From positions 434,001 to 498,000 of the forward strand of contig BROG01000543.1 in NCBI GenBank assembly GCA_030159075.1: DNA of 64,000 nt. The letters run 5' to 3'. How positions within the stretch are numbered: the stretch's first letter is position 1; each line of letters opens with the position of its first letter. Shown in pieces: positions 49,400-62,107 of the stretch. A program made the position numbers and the translations under genes. The notes beneath the pieces were generated by a model, which saw only the letters and a list, made by a program, of their open reading frames with translations, ran no database searches and was not told where the DNA came from. This stretch comes from Atrina japonica (taxonomy: Eukaryota; Mollusca; Bivalvia; Pterioida; Pinnidae).

Positions 49400-49691
49400 A
49401 TGAACTGTAAAACTACATGAAGATATGCTGTCTCTGTCGTCTCATTAATCTCAACAGGATATATCTGGCCGAGGTAATCCAGGAATTCTGGATTATACAT
49501 GGACAGGACGTTGAGATGTACCTGACAGTAAAACTGAACCGAGATGCTCGCTGTTCCTTTCCTTTGGAGAGCAGAGAGTATATGAATTCCGCTTCATTCA
49601 AAAACAAAAAGATGACAGCGTGGAGAGGGGTATAATTGGTACCCATTTGAATGCCGACTGTCTGCTGGGAAGACTTTCCCGAAAATGCCAC
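49400..49691 (-). pseudogene. Reverse transcriptase remnant (same family as 3234-4002)
   Basis: The minus strand reads Q-Q-T-V-G-I-Q-M-G-T-N-Y, then N-E-A-E-F-I-Y-S-L-L, then F-S-F-T-V-R-Y-I. After a frameshift it continues N-P-E-F-L-D-Y-L-G-Q-I-Y-P-V-E-I, the block that normally follows the active site in this RT type. The catalytic Asp pair is not intact. It is a short, isolated fragment. Confidence 0.75.
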
Positions 49692-50916
49692 GGCGATGTT
49701 GTCTGCTAGAAACTCCTGTATCTTGATGCTATCGTCTACAGTGTACTTCCTATTTAAAATAATTTGTTCCAGCTAAATATTTACATCATTAATTTTCGAG
49801 ATCGGGATATACATATGGCCATGAAAAATACATGCAATGACTATAACATGCGCACAGACATTATACTGTAAGTTGTAAACAAGTGAAATTTTAAAGTAGG
49901 AATGCAACGGCAATTAATATTGTATTTGCTGATTTTGTTATCGAAAATACTGATCTTTTTAGCACATGGTACCGTGATTTGAGCCAGATTTAATATGCAT
50001 GGGACGGCATTGACATACTAGCATGATACCAACTGATACAAAAAAAATTACGAATTGGTTCTTGTCAAGTACTTTACTACATTTCTACACAATTTTCTTT
50101 ATAAAACACATCTAGTCATACTCTTTTATCCGATTAAATTATCTTGCGTGGTGACACGATTTTAAGAAGAACCTTTGAAGAAACATACTTAGGACATGCA
50201 GGATGGTAAAATTTCCATAATGAACCTACGCAACAAATGTAAATCAAACATCTAGCAAGCTTAATATTGTATTTACTCTAAATACTACAGTCAAATGCCA
50301 CGGTATTTTGCATGTAAGTTACAGTATCTATCAACTCAATGTCAACGTATTTGCAGACATAATTTTACAAATAATTTTAATAAACCACTCTCATCATATT
50401 GTAATTTACTGTAAAACATGCACGCATACTGTAAACATCACCCACATCTGTTATAATTTTCATTGGTTTACTTAAACATCAAACAATAACTCATTAATTT
50501 GCAAGCTGACATATTTCAGAATATATAAACAAACGATCATATGAGAACTATATCTTGTGACCATTCTGATGCCCAAGTGAATCATAACATGTTACAATTG
50601 TATCGTTTCTCGTGACTTTGATATTAAAATAATTCTTTTGTTTTAGTTAACACATTACCCTCTGGTGTATAATATATTAATTCTGTCTGTACTTCCTGTT
50701 TATGAGTCCTCTGAGATTAACTAGACACTTTTATGCATTACAAACATGTTAATTCAAATATCATACCAAAAACTATTGTAATGACAATTGTAGTCTAACG
50801 AAAACCACTTTCAAACAATTCACAAAAGTTGCATAATACTATTTTAGGGTCTGAAAGAATGTACATGTACATTGAATACGGTATATAATGTATTGTACTT
50901 TCATTGAAAGGATACA

Positions 50917-50920
<4 letters not shown>
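49692..50920. other. AT-rich spacer
   Basis: No gene or repeat family recognised. Confidence 0.5.

Positions 50921-51005
<85 letters not shown>
50921..51005. repeat. (TA)n microsatellite
   Basis: About 42 uninterrupted TA units. The Tyr-Ile open frame at 50839-51108 is produced by it. Confidence 0.95.
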
Positions 51006-51008
<3 letters not shown>

Positions 51009-51084
51009 TTATATTTAAAACTAAGGCACGGTTAATGCTGCGATTAAAATGTACATGTATTTTGATCTTGACGAAAATATGATT

Positions 51085-51300
51085 GGTTTTGTATTTTACG
51101 TCACCCACAACAAATTTTCATTCATATGGAGGCTGTCAGTTTTTGATAATGGAGGCGAGAACCCAAATACAATGTACCTGGAAAAAAAACTTCTGCGAAC
51201 TAAACTGGAAAAATTTCTAACAAAAATTAGTTAAGTTGCAAGCAGTATTTCAAGAGATGAAAGGCTTCATGATTTAAAGTTCGATGCTCTAATTATTCGG
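51085..51300 (-). mobile_element. tRNA-derived SINE (family A), old diverged copy
   Basis: The plus strand shows, in order, inverse SINE blocks: TGTATTTTACGTCACCCACA, TTCATATGGAGGC, GGCGAGAACCCAAATACAAT, GTACCTGG, AACTGGAAAAATTTCTAACA, and finally GGCTTCATGATTTAAAGTTC with GATGCTCTAA (the tRNA-like head). The B-box region is replaced or lost. Confidence 0.65.
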
Positions 51301-51407
51301 CAGACCTTTTATAGTATGCAATCAATAAACCAGTTGTATATATGTATACATTTCCAGATTTATTGCCTCTAAATGAAATGCTTAATGTCCATGACATAAT
51401 CACTTAC

Positions 51408-53728
51408 ACAATATATCACCCGTTACTAGTTTGTATCACTACAATATATTACCAGTTACTAGTTTGTATCACTAAAATATATTAGCCGTTACTAGTTTGT
51501 ATCACTAAAAGATATCACCCGTTACTAGTTTGCATCACTACAATATATCACCCGTTACTTGTTTGTATCACTTCAATATATTACCCGTTACTTGTTTGTA
51601 TCACTACAATATATCACCCGTTACTTGTTTGTATCACTTCAATATATTACCCGTTACTTGTTTGTATCACTACAATATATCACCCGTTACTTGTTTGTAT
51701 CACTACAATATATCACCAGTTACCAGTTTGTATCACTACAATATATCACCCGTTACTTGTTTGTATCACTTCAATATATTAGCCGTTACTAGTTTGCATC
51801 ACTACAATATATCATCCGTTACTTGTTTGTACCACTACAATATATCACCAGTTACCAGTTTGTATCACTACAATATATCACCCGTTACTTGTTTGTATCA
51901 CTTCAATATATTACCCGTTACTTGTTTGTATCACTCCAATATATCACCCGTTACCAGTTTGCATCACTACAATATATCACCAGTTACTAGTTTGTATCAC
52001 TAAAATATATTAGCCGTTACTAGTTTGCATCACTACAATATATCAGATGTTACCAGTTTGCATCACTACAATATATCACCAGTTACTAGTTTGTATCACT
52101 AAAATATATTACCCGTTACTTGTTTGTATCACTTCAATATATCACCTGTTACCAGTTTGCATCACTACAATATATCACCAGTTACTAGTTTGTATCACTA
52201 GCCGTTACTAGTTTGCATTACTACAATATATCACCCGTTACTTGTTTGTATCACTTCAATATATTACCCGTTACTTGTTTGCATCACTACAATATATCAC
52301 CCGTTACTTGTTTGTATCACTACAATATATCACCCGTTACTTGTTTGTATCACTACAATATATCACCCGTTACCAGTTTGCATCACTACAATATTTTACT
52401 ATTTGCACACTACAATAATATCACCCGTTACTAGTTTGCATCACTACAATATATCACCCGTTACTAGTTTGCATCACTACAATATATCACCCGTTACTTG
52501 TTTGTATCACTACAATATATCACCCGTTACCAGTTTGCATCACTACAATATATCACCCGTTACTAGTTTGCATCACTACAATATATCACCCGTTACTTGT
52601 TTGTATCACTACAATATATCACCCGTTACCAGTTTGCATCACTACAATATATCACCCGTTACTAGTTTGCATCACTACAATATATCACCTGTTACTTGTT
52701 TGTATCACTACAATATATCACCAGTTACCAGTTTGTATCACTAAAATATATTAGCCGTTACCAGTTTGCAATATATCACCAGTTCCTACTTTGCATCACT
52801 ACAATATATCACCCGTTACTAGTTTGCAGCATTACAATATATCACCCGTTACTAGTTTGCATCACTTCAATATATCACCAGTTCCTACTTTGCATCACTA
52901 CAATATATCACCCGTTACTAGTTTGCATCATTACAATATATCACCCGTTACTAGTTTGCATCATTACAATATATCATCAGTTTCCAGTTTGCATCACTAC
53001 AATATATCAATAGTTCCTACTTTGCATCACTACAATATATCACCAGTTACTAGTTTGTATCTCTATGTCATCTCATCGCTTATTTGTTTGTATCACTACA
53101 TCATATCATAATTTTCTAGTTTGTATCACTACATCATATCATCACTTACTAGTTTCTATCACGTCATATCATCACTTACTTGTTTGTATCACTGTCATAT
53201 CATCACTAACTAGTTTGTATCAGTATGTCATATCATCACTTACTTGTTTGTATCACTACGTCATATCATCACTTACTAGTTTCTATCACTACGTCATATC
53301 ATCACTTACTTGTTTGTATCACTACGTCATATCATCACTAACTAGTTTGTATCAGTATGTCATATCATCACTTACTTGTTTGTATCACTACGTCATATCA
53401 TCACTTACTTGTTTGTATCACTACGTCATATCATCACGTATTAGTATGTATCACTACGTCATAACATCATTTACTTGTTTGTATCATTACGTCATATCAT
53501 CACTTGTTTGTATCACTACGTCATATTATCAGTTACTAGTGTATAACTTCACTAGTAATACTACGCCATATCATCACATCATATGGCGTAGTAATGCAAA
53601 CCAACAAGTGATGATACGACTTACTGTTACGAACAAGTAAGTGATGATATGGCATAGTATTGCCTATAAGTGATGATATGACGTAGTAATACAAACTAGT
53701 AAGTGATGATACGACGATGATACGATGT
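51408..53728. repeat. 33-bp minisatellite field, two subfamilies and an inverted arm
   Basis: About 65 direct copies. Subfamily 1 (51408 to about 53060) has the unit ACAATATATCACCCGTTACT then AGTTTGTATCACT. Subfamily 2 (about 53060-53545) replaces ACAATATATCACC with ACGTCATATCATC. From 53581 to about 53728 the same subfamily 2 units run in the opposite orientation. Because 33 is divisible by three, all frames can stay open for long distances, which makes spurious open frames of up to 191 codons. Confidence 0.95.
53561..53591. repeat. Hairpin at the inversion point of the 33-bp array
   Basis: CTACGCCATAT (53561-53571) and ATATGGCGTAG (53581-53591) are perfect inverse complements around a 9-base loop. 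It marks the switch from direct to inverted units. Confidence 0.85.
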
Positions 53729-54296
53729 GTCCGGCCGGACCGATAAGTTTAACATTTTCAGTCCGTCCTCCGTCTATAATTTTCGGTCCGGGTAGCTGAA
53801 TATGTTAAAAACTGAAATAAAAAAAAATGAATTGCACTTTTGACAGATCTTAATAATCAACTCCTATGTATTTTAAACGCTTAACCTATGTTTTAGTGTT
53901 TATTCAATCGAGAGGGCAGGCTTTATATTTCGCTGGTTTGATATTGTCCAATGAGGGTGACTGTAAGTCTTAATCAATATCAATATCACCCTCTCATGAA
54001 TGTAATATTCATATTATTATACCTCTATGTTATATTCTCAATCCTTATTGGACAAACGTATTCACATGACCAGGAACAGAAACGTCAAGTCTCCCTCACG
54101 CGCTCCATTTTCCCTGTCATATATCCTCCGATTCGGAACCTCACTAGACCTATCGTTCTTGATACGAAAAAATATGGATTCTCGAAGTTTTTTGATAAAT
54201 TTTTTGAAAAATGTTTTTGTTTTGAATGAAATATTCTTGAAACTTTAATGGTATTTGTTTACTTTTTAAGTTTTTATTATATCGGTATTATAAACA
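53729..54296. other. Non-coding spacer
   Basis: No recognised gene. The open frame at 53951-54229 has no family resemblance. Confidence 0.5.
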
Positions 54297-54433
54297 ATTT
54301 ATTGCCCTGGTTGTAGCTAGACATGAGGATTTGTTTACCTAAGGCAAGTCAAATTCCCCTCGGGTTTCGCCCTGGGGAAATATGACTTGCCTTGGGTAAA
54401 CAAATTCCCATGCCTCCCAACAAGGCAATAAAT
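54297..54433. mobile_element. Foldback (hairpin) element, about 137 bp
   Basis: Outer ends TTTATTGCCCTGGTTG and CAACAAGGCAATAAA are inverse complements with one or two mismatches. Inner arms 54329-54360 (TTTGTTTACC, AAGGCAAGTC) and 54374-54409 (GACTTGCCTTGGGTAAACAA) pair around a short CGGGTTTCGC-containing loop. The whole element is close to a single palindrome, as in foldback/MITE elements. No coding capacity. Confidence 0.75.
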
Positions 54434-54854
54434 GTATTATATACATTGTATATGCCAATGTGAAAAATTTATGATTTAGAAACTTTATGGGAGTCAATTT
54501 GATGTCAATGTCTTTACTTAGTTAAGATTTCAAACGGAAAGTACATGTTTCATTTAATTATGTCTTTGTTTAGTTCTTAAAATTTCGACTTCAGTGAAAC
54601 GCTGCTTAATTTTACTAGTATTTATCCGTATTTCATATGAAGCTCAGTTTTTGAGTTGTTAGATGCCATTTAATACTAGAAAATCTGATTGGTTTAAAAA
54701 GTGTAAGGAGCTGCTATATGAAATTGATGTTTGATTGGCATATTAGTTGCTATGTAATCTTCACGACCATTTCTACGGCACGAATAGATAGTAAAGTGAC
54801 CGCAAAGAAAGTATTTCTAACATTCCATTTTCCTTGTTAAATTGCAAAAAGAAG

Positions 54855-55095
54855 GGTTTCATTGACAGAGTGGTTAGAGCATCGCGTTTTGAACCATGGA
54901 GTCCCTCACTTCCTGTGAGCACAGGTTCGAGTCCCACTGGAACCGAAGCTGAATTTGTGAGGAAGTTTGCCAGTTTACTTGCGGAAAGCCGGTGGTCTCT
55001 TCCCGGGTACATTGTAACCGGTTTCTGTCTTCCACCATAAAAAAAAATTTCCCACCATATAACTGAAAAATTGTTGAAATCAAGATCAAATCAAA
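54855..55095 (+). mobile_element. tRNA-derived SINE (family A), near full-length
   Basis: A-box region GAGTGGTTAGAGCATCGCG, B box GGTTCGAGTCC at about 54924, the CTCTTCCCGGGTACATTGTA block and the tail CCATATAACTGAAAAATTGT are all present in the order seen at 13990-14251. It is the best-preserved pol III promoter of the set. A short Lys/Asn-rich A-run follows in the tail. Confidence 0.85.
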
Positions 55096-56316
55096 ACAAA
55101 GCAAATAAGAATCGTTCAGACTGCCATTGTTCATTTAGTGCTTCCGAGTCTTACACTTATAATACCACAATATCTCCAGTATAACAGAGTAGACATGTTA
55201 TCATGTATGATATGTACTGTATTGTTAATTGACATACAGTATCACGAGTTAGGTATACTATGTTTGTTTGTTGATGTACAACAAGTCCATCAACAGGATG
55301 TTTTGCTTCTGTACCTCTCTGTAGTAAACAACAACAAAGGTTTTATCAATTGATTCAACTGTCTCCTTGATAGAAACCATTAAAGGTCATAGCTAGGTCT
55401 CTCATTTCTATAATTAAGAAAACGCATTTTAAATTTTACCCATGATTAAACATTATAACAAACTACACAGATGTATATCTTATGAATATTTTTCATAACT
55501 ACTCCCGTTTCAAAGAACAGCATTGTTGTTGTTGTTGTTTATCTTTTTTTCTTTTCATCGTTAACTGCTCAATTTTATGAATACTTTCAACTTTTTTTTA
55601 AAAATAGTAAACAGCCAGTTAATCATTATAGTTCGGATTTTTTTTTTCAAAACATTTGGAAAAGTGAATATGTGATTTGGGCAAGTTACTTGTCAGGTGT
55701 TTGCTCGGTGAGATTAATGCATAAAATTCTTATTGTAGAATGAATCCTTAATGATATCAGACAATTAATATGCAATCTCAGACTACTGTTAAATAGTGAA
55801 AGATATTAAATCCCTCCGACAACGTATTTTCATTTTAACTACACTTGTATATAAAGACAATGTTCACTAAAACTTTGAATTCATTCTACGACTGGAAATG
55901 TTATTTTCAACCAATGAAAATGCGACCTACAAGATTTTAAAAGGTTATCGAATAACAAAAAGATAACATAATAAAGAAAACGTCAGTTCGCAGAACTCAT
56001 TCGGAATTCGGATAGGTTCGACCCTATCTAAGCTTATGAAGAAAAATCTTCTTCCGGTTTTGTGTGTTCAGTGATGTTTATAATGTTAAGATATTTTCAT
56101 CTCTTTGACATTTAATAATCTTACAAGATCTAGAAAGTCGCATTTTCATTGGTCGAATTTGACACACATTCGAGGCCATTAAAATGTGACCCCGGGTAGC
56201 GAATTACGTTAAATTCTTTACAGGACAAAAACGGGATGGGTGAGAGACTTTTAAGTAGGTTATGTAAAGACATGAGTTATGGTATAAATGATATTAATTG
56301 TCCGTGTGTATGCAAG

Positions 56317-56354
<38 letters not shown>

Positions 56355-57410
56355 TGTTTGTTTTTATTGTCGTATTACGCCATATTTAGCGGTTATTTTT
56401 AGTTGCACGGTTGTATCCAATATTTGATTGTGAATGAAAAACCCCCGTCATTTATAACTACATTGAAACTTGTATACAAGAAAACACACAGAAAACTGGT
56501 CTTTATAGGGAGGTGGTCTTTATATAGAGATTGATTTGTACACAAATGGTACTAGTGGGGACAGCAAAAATTCGATTTTGTGACCAGATGATCATTATAC
56601 ACAGGTGGTCACTACAGCAGGTTTTACTGTTATTAAATGCAGACTTGATAGGAAAACCGACGCACTGCAAATAAACTGACACACATATAGTTATGAAAAT
56701 CACGATATCTTGGTCACATAGGCCACCTGAAATAAATGGATAATCATAAAAATTGCAATTTGAAAATTAGCCAAATTTTAAATGTCAAAATTTCAAATTT
56801 ATCAAACCACAACCATATGTTAGTTGAAGTTTCATTTATATCTCATTATCCTCAATATAATATTTGACCTGAAGCCATGCACAGTTTAATACGCTCATCA
56901 GTATCATAATCGGTTCCATTTCAAATTTATCTTTGTTTACTTATAAATCAGTATAACTGACAGAGTTAGCGATTACTGTTTCATAATCAAAAAGGAACGT
57001 CTAACATTTTACAAAGTATGGATATATCTGGACTGTAGTTAAATCTGATCTAACACTTAGTCAGGTATGACTTTGATAAAATGAAGGATAATAATAATTA
57101 ATATTCTTTGAAATCCAATATTCGGAGAGAATGTGTTTTTTTCTAAACGTAACGTAACGCTAACATAAACTATCAAAATTTGTATGCTGGAGAATTTGAG
57201 GCCTAACTACAGTGGATATAGCGGAAACGCAAAAGGAAAACTCACACAGACAAAGTATTCACTTGTACACCAATATAATATTATCTAGATGTAGCATCAA
57301 TGAATTGCGTTTGTGTTATCTAAAATACGTAATCATGAATATCTTTTATTAACACGGTCAGCTATAAACTATTGTAGATTTTAACTACAAAGTTGTTTCG
57401 TTGTTACAGA
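55096..57410. other. Upstream flank of the receptor gene
   Basis: No gene recognised. It holds a (CT)n run (56319-56350) and a degraded MITE-like stretch (about 56485-56635) with GGTGGTCTTTATA at one side and TGGTCACTACAGCAGGTTTT at the other. A good splice acceptor (TTGTTACAG ending at about 57409) lies 26 bases before the receptor's start codon, so a non-coding first exon may lie in this stretch. Confidence 0.5.
56319..56350. repeat. (CT)n microsatellite
   Basis: About 16 CT units. Confidence 0.95.
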
Positions 57411-57435
57411 ATTATTGTGAATTCATTTGTTTCGA

Positions 57436-59823
57436 ATGCAAAACATGCTAGGAGTTATAGCGATAAGTTTGACAGTACTGTTTTACTTAGAACCTTGTTC
57501 ATCGATTGGGATCAAAGACCTAAATTACACAAATTTAATATATCAATATTTCCTTGTCTGTGGACCGGATTATCTTTGTGACGCTTCCTCTTTTAATTTC
57601 ACGGATGTACCACATTTTAATTATTCCAATCTCGAATTGTGTCCAATGTGCAATTGTGATGGGAAATGCGTTCACAGAGAAGACTGTTGTCCAGATATTT
57701 TCTTCGCATTACCGGAGCAAAACTGCGTTAACGTAACCATCGTGCTGGCGGGAAGAGATAGAGGACGAACTGAAAAATCGCATTATTTAATGGTAGATTC
57801 TTGTCCAGTTAACAGTGATTCCGATGTAGTACAGAAGTGTACAGAATCGGAAAACTTGATAAGTCGATTTCAGTATTTACCCGTGACCAGCTATTCCTCA
57901 CATCTATCATATTTCAACAAACATTGCGCCCAGTGTAATAACGACAATAACTACACAGTTTGGTCTATTGATATTTTCTGTGAAGAATTTTCAGACTTCA
58001 ATTTTGTCTCAACTTTTGACGAACTCCTGTCACAAGCTTTTGACAAGCGATGCATTATGCAACCATTTCCAGAATCAGTGGACGCGAGTACTTGTTTTGA
58101 AGAAAAGATAGAACTTTTTTCTTTCTGCAACGAAACACGACTTTGGGATAAGTTTGATTTGGACATCAAGTATGGATGTGAATCCCATTACCACGGCCAA
58201 TTTCGTATGTTTAAAAACATATTCTGTTATATGTGTAACCCCTCGGAATATTACGGAATTGCCGTTGATGAATGCAATATCACTGGTGCGTGGAACCCGT
58301 ATGACGAAGGTCTAAAACAGGGGTGTATGAAGTTCTCTTCTACAGAAGCCATTAGACCATACAAGAACGTATTTTGTTATCTATGTAACAGAGACAATAG
58401 TGTAAGAAGCAGTTTTGTCGATGCCTATGCTAATATATCTGAAATATCCGGCTATAGAGGTCCTAGCGGCGAAGTTCCAGTCTTTTGGTATAACATAACT
58501 ATGGACAACTATAATATACAATATTTTGAACATCTCGTCAGAACTGTAGCATACTACAATCCAGATGTATTGAAAGATGTATTTGTTACATATGACAGGG
58601 ATATATTTGAGCCCGTGGCGGGGAAGATAATCAATACCACTTCAATAATAATGCAAGAATTTTCTCTGACAAAACGTGTCGGACTATGCGACAGAAATAT
58701 TATTACGAAAGAATTTTGGTCATTCACAAGGAATTGTAGTTGCAATCCAGAATGTTTTTTCAATAATAGAAATGGATTTTGCTGTGATGACTTAGCATTA
58801 CGATATCCGGGAGTTTGTTTAGCTGATAGATTTGTATCTAGAGCAGATAACTCAAAAGCCGAGGAAGCCGGAAAATACATTTTCGTTACCTCAGGTTGTT
58901 CCAGTAGGTCGTTCCCGGAAATGTATAAATTAGGATGTGAAAATAAATTGAATGACATTTTTTCAATACTTCCTGTGAGTGATCTAAAAACTAATATGCT
59001 TTTTACAAGTTTTTATTGTTTTCTCTGCAACAAAATCGACCTTCTTAATAAATCTGAAGGTTTGGATGATCAGCTGGAATACAACGGAAGTACTGTACAG
59101 AATTTACATTTAAATTTTGACTTTGTCAATTTAGACCCGTGGGATCTGGAAGTAAAATGCTTCAGATACTTAGACTTCAGTCATTTTTTGTTGCTCGGTG
59201 ACTTGATAAAAAACATATGGCAAATGCCCTGTAATATTTCCTACAAACCAATACCATACTCAGACAAGTTTCCTTTGCATAAGAAAAATATGTCCTTCAT
59301 GGTAAAGGAATGCGAACCAGAAACGTATTTCGATGAATGCAACGTAACAAATCTTTGGCAAAAATACGACTTTTATATCTCCTGGGCATGTGAAAACATT
59401 TCACGTGGTTCGTTGTACAGATGGGTGGGATATACCAATATTGCCAACAAGCAATATAAAAACAAGTATTGTGCTATATGTAACCCCGAAGTAATAAAAA
59501 ATGAATTAATTGAACGATGCAATGTTACAGGAAAGTGGCGAAAGTATAGTCTACAGATAGATAGAGCATGCTGGTATTTTCCTACAATACCCTATTTCTC
59601 ACCCTATAAAAACATTTTTTGTGCGTTATGTAATGGTGTAGGCCTAGGAATGATTGGTTCTGGAGGACCTTGGATACCACCACCTTATGATGACATTTAT
59701 TTTAAGACCATGCCCTGGATACCAGTGTTCCGAAATCTATTTTCAATTAATTCTTACGAGTTTTCCTCAGATCGTAAGGGCGGTAATGGATGCTTGACTC
59801 ACCAGATTTTTGATAAATATAAG
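57436..59823 (+). CDS. Receptor exon 1: signal peptide and most of the ectodomain
   Basis: Encodes residues 1-796. The frame stays open 51 bases past the donor at 59824, so a splice-retaining transcript would make a secreted, membrane-free ectodomain ending at 59874. All Cys-rich repeats are in this single exon. Confidence 0.9.
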
Positions 59824-61594
59824 GTAATTATCTTTTTAATTATTCATTATCATTTCCATATTTTTGTATGTTGAAATATGTTTGTATTGTCAAATGCCAT
59901 CACATAAAACTGATTGAACTTTTTTTATCAAAGCCAACGTTTTTTGAATTAAAATTATTCTCCATTTTCAGAATGTCTGCCGAAATATCACCTGTTATCC
60001 CGGAAAATTTATTTCCAATTCCAGTTGCAAGGCTTTGTTTCCAATCACAAATAATCTAAGATACACACTGGCATTTAAGTTCAATGGCTCAGTGGAATCA
60101 AATATAACATCAGTACAGCTAATCAATGGAACAGTCGAAAGCGTAGGATTCCAAATTATGACAATATTGAACTTACGTAAAAATCCCATTACTGAATTTC
60201 ATCTTGTGACGGACCAACCATGCAATTCACCAATACAAAACATACGTTCAACAAATTATACTGGCTCCATGTATTTGTTGCTGTTTATTCAGGAGAAGGT
60301 GGATAGAGTTTTAACAGAAAAAAATCTTGTAAATATGACCAGAAGCAAGATATCACATGTTTACAATGGTGTGCACTTTCAGGTTAACCTCAATCCAAGT
60401 ACTAATGCATTTTACCTTCCCCTTCAGAGATACAGGAAAACTTTCCAAACGAAATGTTTTAAATACCAGTTCATAGGAACAGACTCAACTGTACCATACC
60501 GGAGATATCATTCCGTGTTTGCCTCTGATATCTTAACTTGCACTCAGGTGGAACTGCAAAAAGATGAAATAGAACATGACACATCAAAACTACGAATTCG
60601 CTTGTCACATGCGAAGTCTTATCTGGAATATCATAGATATGACGTCATGACTGACGGCATGGTTAGAATGTGTCTGGATGATTTCAAAATACAGTCTCAA
60701 TTATCTGCTCAATCGGTCCAAACGGGGAACAAAAGTTCAAAAGAAATATATAAACTTTATTTAGTTAATCTGTTTTGTACGACAGCTTCTTTGCTCTGTA
60801 TATTGTTAACACTAGCAACTTATTGCGCATTTAATGTTCTGCGTTCAACACCTGGGAAAACTAACATGGGTCTTGTTTGTTCATTATTTGTCACTATTTT
60901 ATTGAATGAAATATTTATTGATAAAACGGCGTATAAAGAGTTCTGTGTTTTACTTGGGATTTTACTTCACTATTTTTGGCTTTCATCTTTTTTATGGATG
61001 CAAATGTGTTCTTTTCACATGTATAAAATTTTCCGATCAAAAAGTCATCATTCTAACCAAAGGCGCGACAAGACATTCATAATGTATTGTTTATATGCAT
61101 TTATTATACCACTTGCTGTAATTATATTTAATATTAGTATTGCAGTTGGTGTGACCAAAGGTGAGCAAACTGGATACGGAGAAAAGAACTGTTTCATATC
61201 CGAACGAATCTCCTACATCATGTCTTTCCTTGTCCCCGTTACGCTAGTATGTATATCAAATATATATTTCTTTATATCGACATTAATAACAATAAAAAGG
61301 GTACCAAAAGTTGAAAGTAGTAAATCCAATCGCGAGGAGTTTCAGATTTATCTTAAACTATTTACTGTAACAGGTATTGCTTGGGTACTTCAAATTCTAG
61401 ATTCAATGTTGCCTCTTTCTGTTTTCTCATATATTGTTACCGTTATTAATGGCCTTCAGGGTGTATTTATTTTTCTTGCATTCATATGCAACAAACGAGT
61501 TTTGGACTTGTATAAATTAAAATGTGGTTGTACAGCACAGGACAATGTAAAACATGCCAAATATACAAAAACAACCAAAGTAAGTGTATCGTAA
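57436..61594 (+). CDS. Class B (adhesion/Methuselah-like) seven-TM receptor with somatomedin-B-like module
   Basis: Two exons, 57436-59823 and 59972-61594, joined in phase 0 (donor GTAATT, acceptor TTTTCAG); about 1336 residues. Start: first ATG of a frame closed by a TGA at 57418, followed by a clear signal peptide (about 1-23). Residues about 43-97 form a Cys-rich module ending C-V-H-R-E-D-C-C-P-D, like somatomedin B. The remaining ectodomain repeats a Y-K-N-x-F-C-x-x-C-N motif (about residues 162, 259, 309, 525, 675, 725) and C-N-x-T-x-x-W-x-x-Y units, with many N-glycosylation sites. Seven hydrophobic segments occupy about 1056-1307; L-L-H-Y-F-W-L-S-S-F-L-W-M is the class B TM3 signature. 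No canonical GPS cleavage motif is seen. It probably senses an extracellular ligand and signals through G proteins; the ligand is unknown. Confidence 0.9.
59972..61594 (+). CDS. Receptor exon 2: membrane-proximal region and 7TM
   Basis: Encodes residues 797-1336, starting N-V-C-R-N-I-T-C and ending with TAA at 61592-61594. The first 260 residues are extracellular with few Cys. The 7TM bundle follows, with the TM3 Cys (E-F-C-V-L-L) and a loop Cys (G-E-K-N-C-F-I) placed as in class B receptors. The cytoplasmic tail is short (about 28 residues) and Lys-rich. Confidence 0.92.
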   Translation, partial: NVCRNITCYPGKFISNSSCKALFPITNNLRYTLAFKFNGSVESNITSVQLINGTVESVGFQIMTILNLRKNPITEFHLVTDQPCNSPIQNIRSTNYTGSMYLLLFIQEKVDRVLTEKNLVNMTRSKISHVYNGVHFQVNLNPSTNAFYLPLQRYRKTFQTKCFKYQFIGTDSTVPYRRYHSVFASDILTCTQVELQKDEIEHDTSKLRIRLSHAKSYLEYHRYDVMTDGMVRMCLDDFKIQSQLSAQSVQTGNKSSKEIYKLYLVNLFCTTASLLCILLTLATYCAFNVLRSTPGKTNMGLVCSLFVTILLNEIFIDKTAYKEFCVLLGILLHYFWLSSFLWMQMCSFHMYKIFRSKSHHSNQRRDKTFIMYCLYAFIIPLAVIIFNISIAVGVTKGEQTGYGEKNCFISERISYIMSFLVPVTLVCISNIYFFISTLITIKRVPKVESSKSNREEFQIYLKLFTVTGIAWVLQILDSMLPLSVFSYIVTVINGLQGVFIFLAFICNKRVLDLYKLKCGCTAQDNVKHAKYTKTTKVSVS

Positions 61595-61994
61595 TATAAG
61601 GTAATTCCACATACTTCCTTTGACCTTTTGTAACGTTAACGTCATTTCACGTTATTAAAGACTATTTGATAGTGCGGATTAGATATTGTGTTGTATTTGG
61701 CAATACGATAAAATTAATATCCAAGATTTGTAGAAATTCTTTGAGTCAGCATAAATACATGTTGTCTTGGGTTTTCCTAAAATTCCAAAATGTATGCTTT
61801 AGCTTTTTGACACAGATTGCGTCATATTCGATTTGCAATTTTTTAATTATTGTTCAATTCTATGTTTTAACTTTATATTAGAATAATTGTGGTCATCTTG
61901 TTAATACACGGTTACCATAGTGATATTCCCTTTTAAATCTGCAATTATATCATAGGGCAAGTAATACAAAGCACATTAAAGGCATACAGTCTAT

Positions 61995-62107
<113 letters not shown>

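Noticed and set aside
51530..53640. Long open frames (up to 191 codons) with repeated H-H-Y-N-I-S-P-V-T peptides
   Set aside because: They are created by a 33-bp tandem repeat, which keeps any stop-free frame open. Several frames are open at once, and there is no start context, splice support or non-repeat flank.
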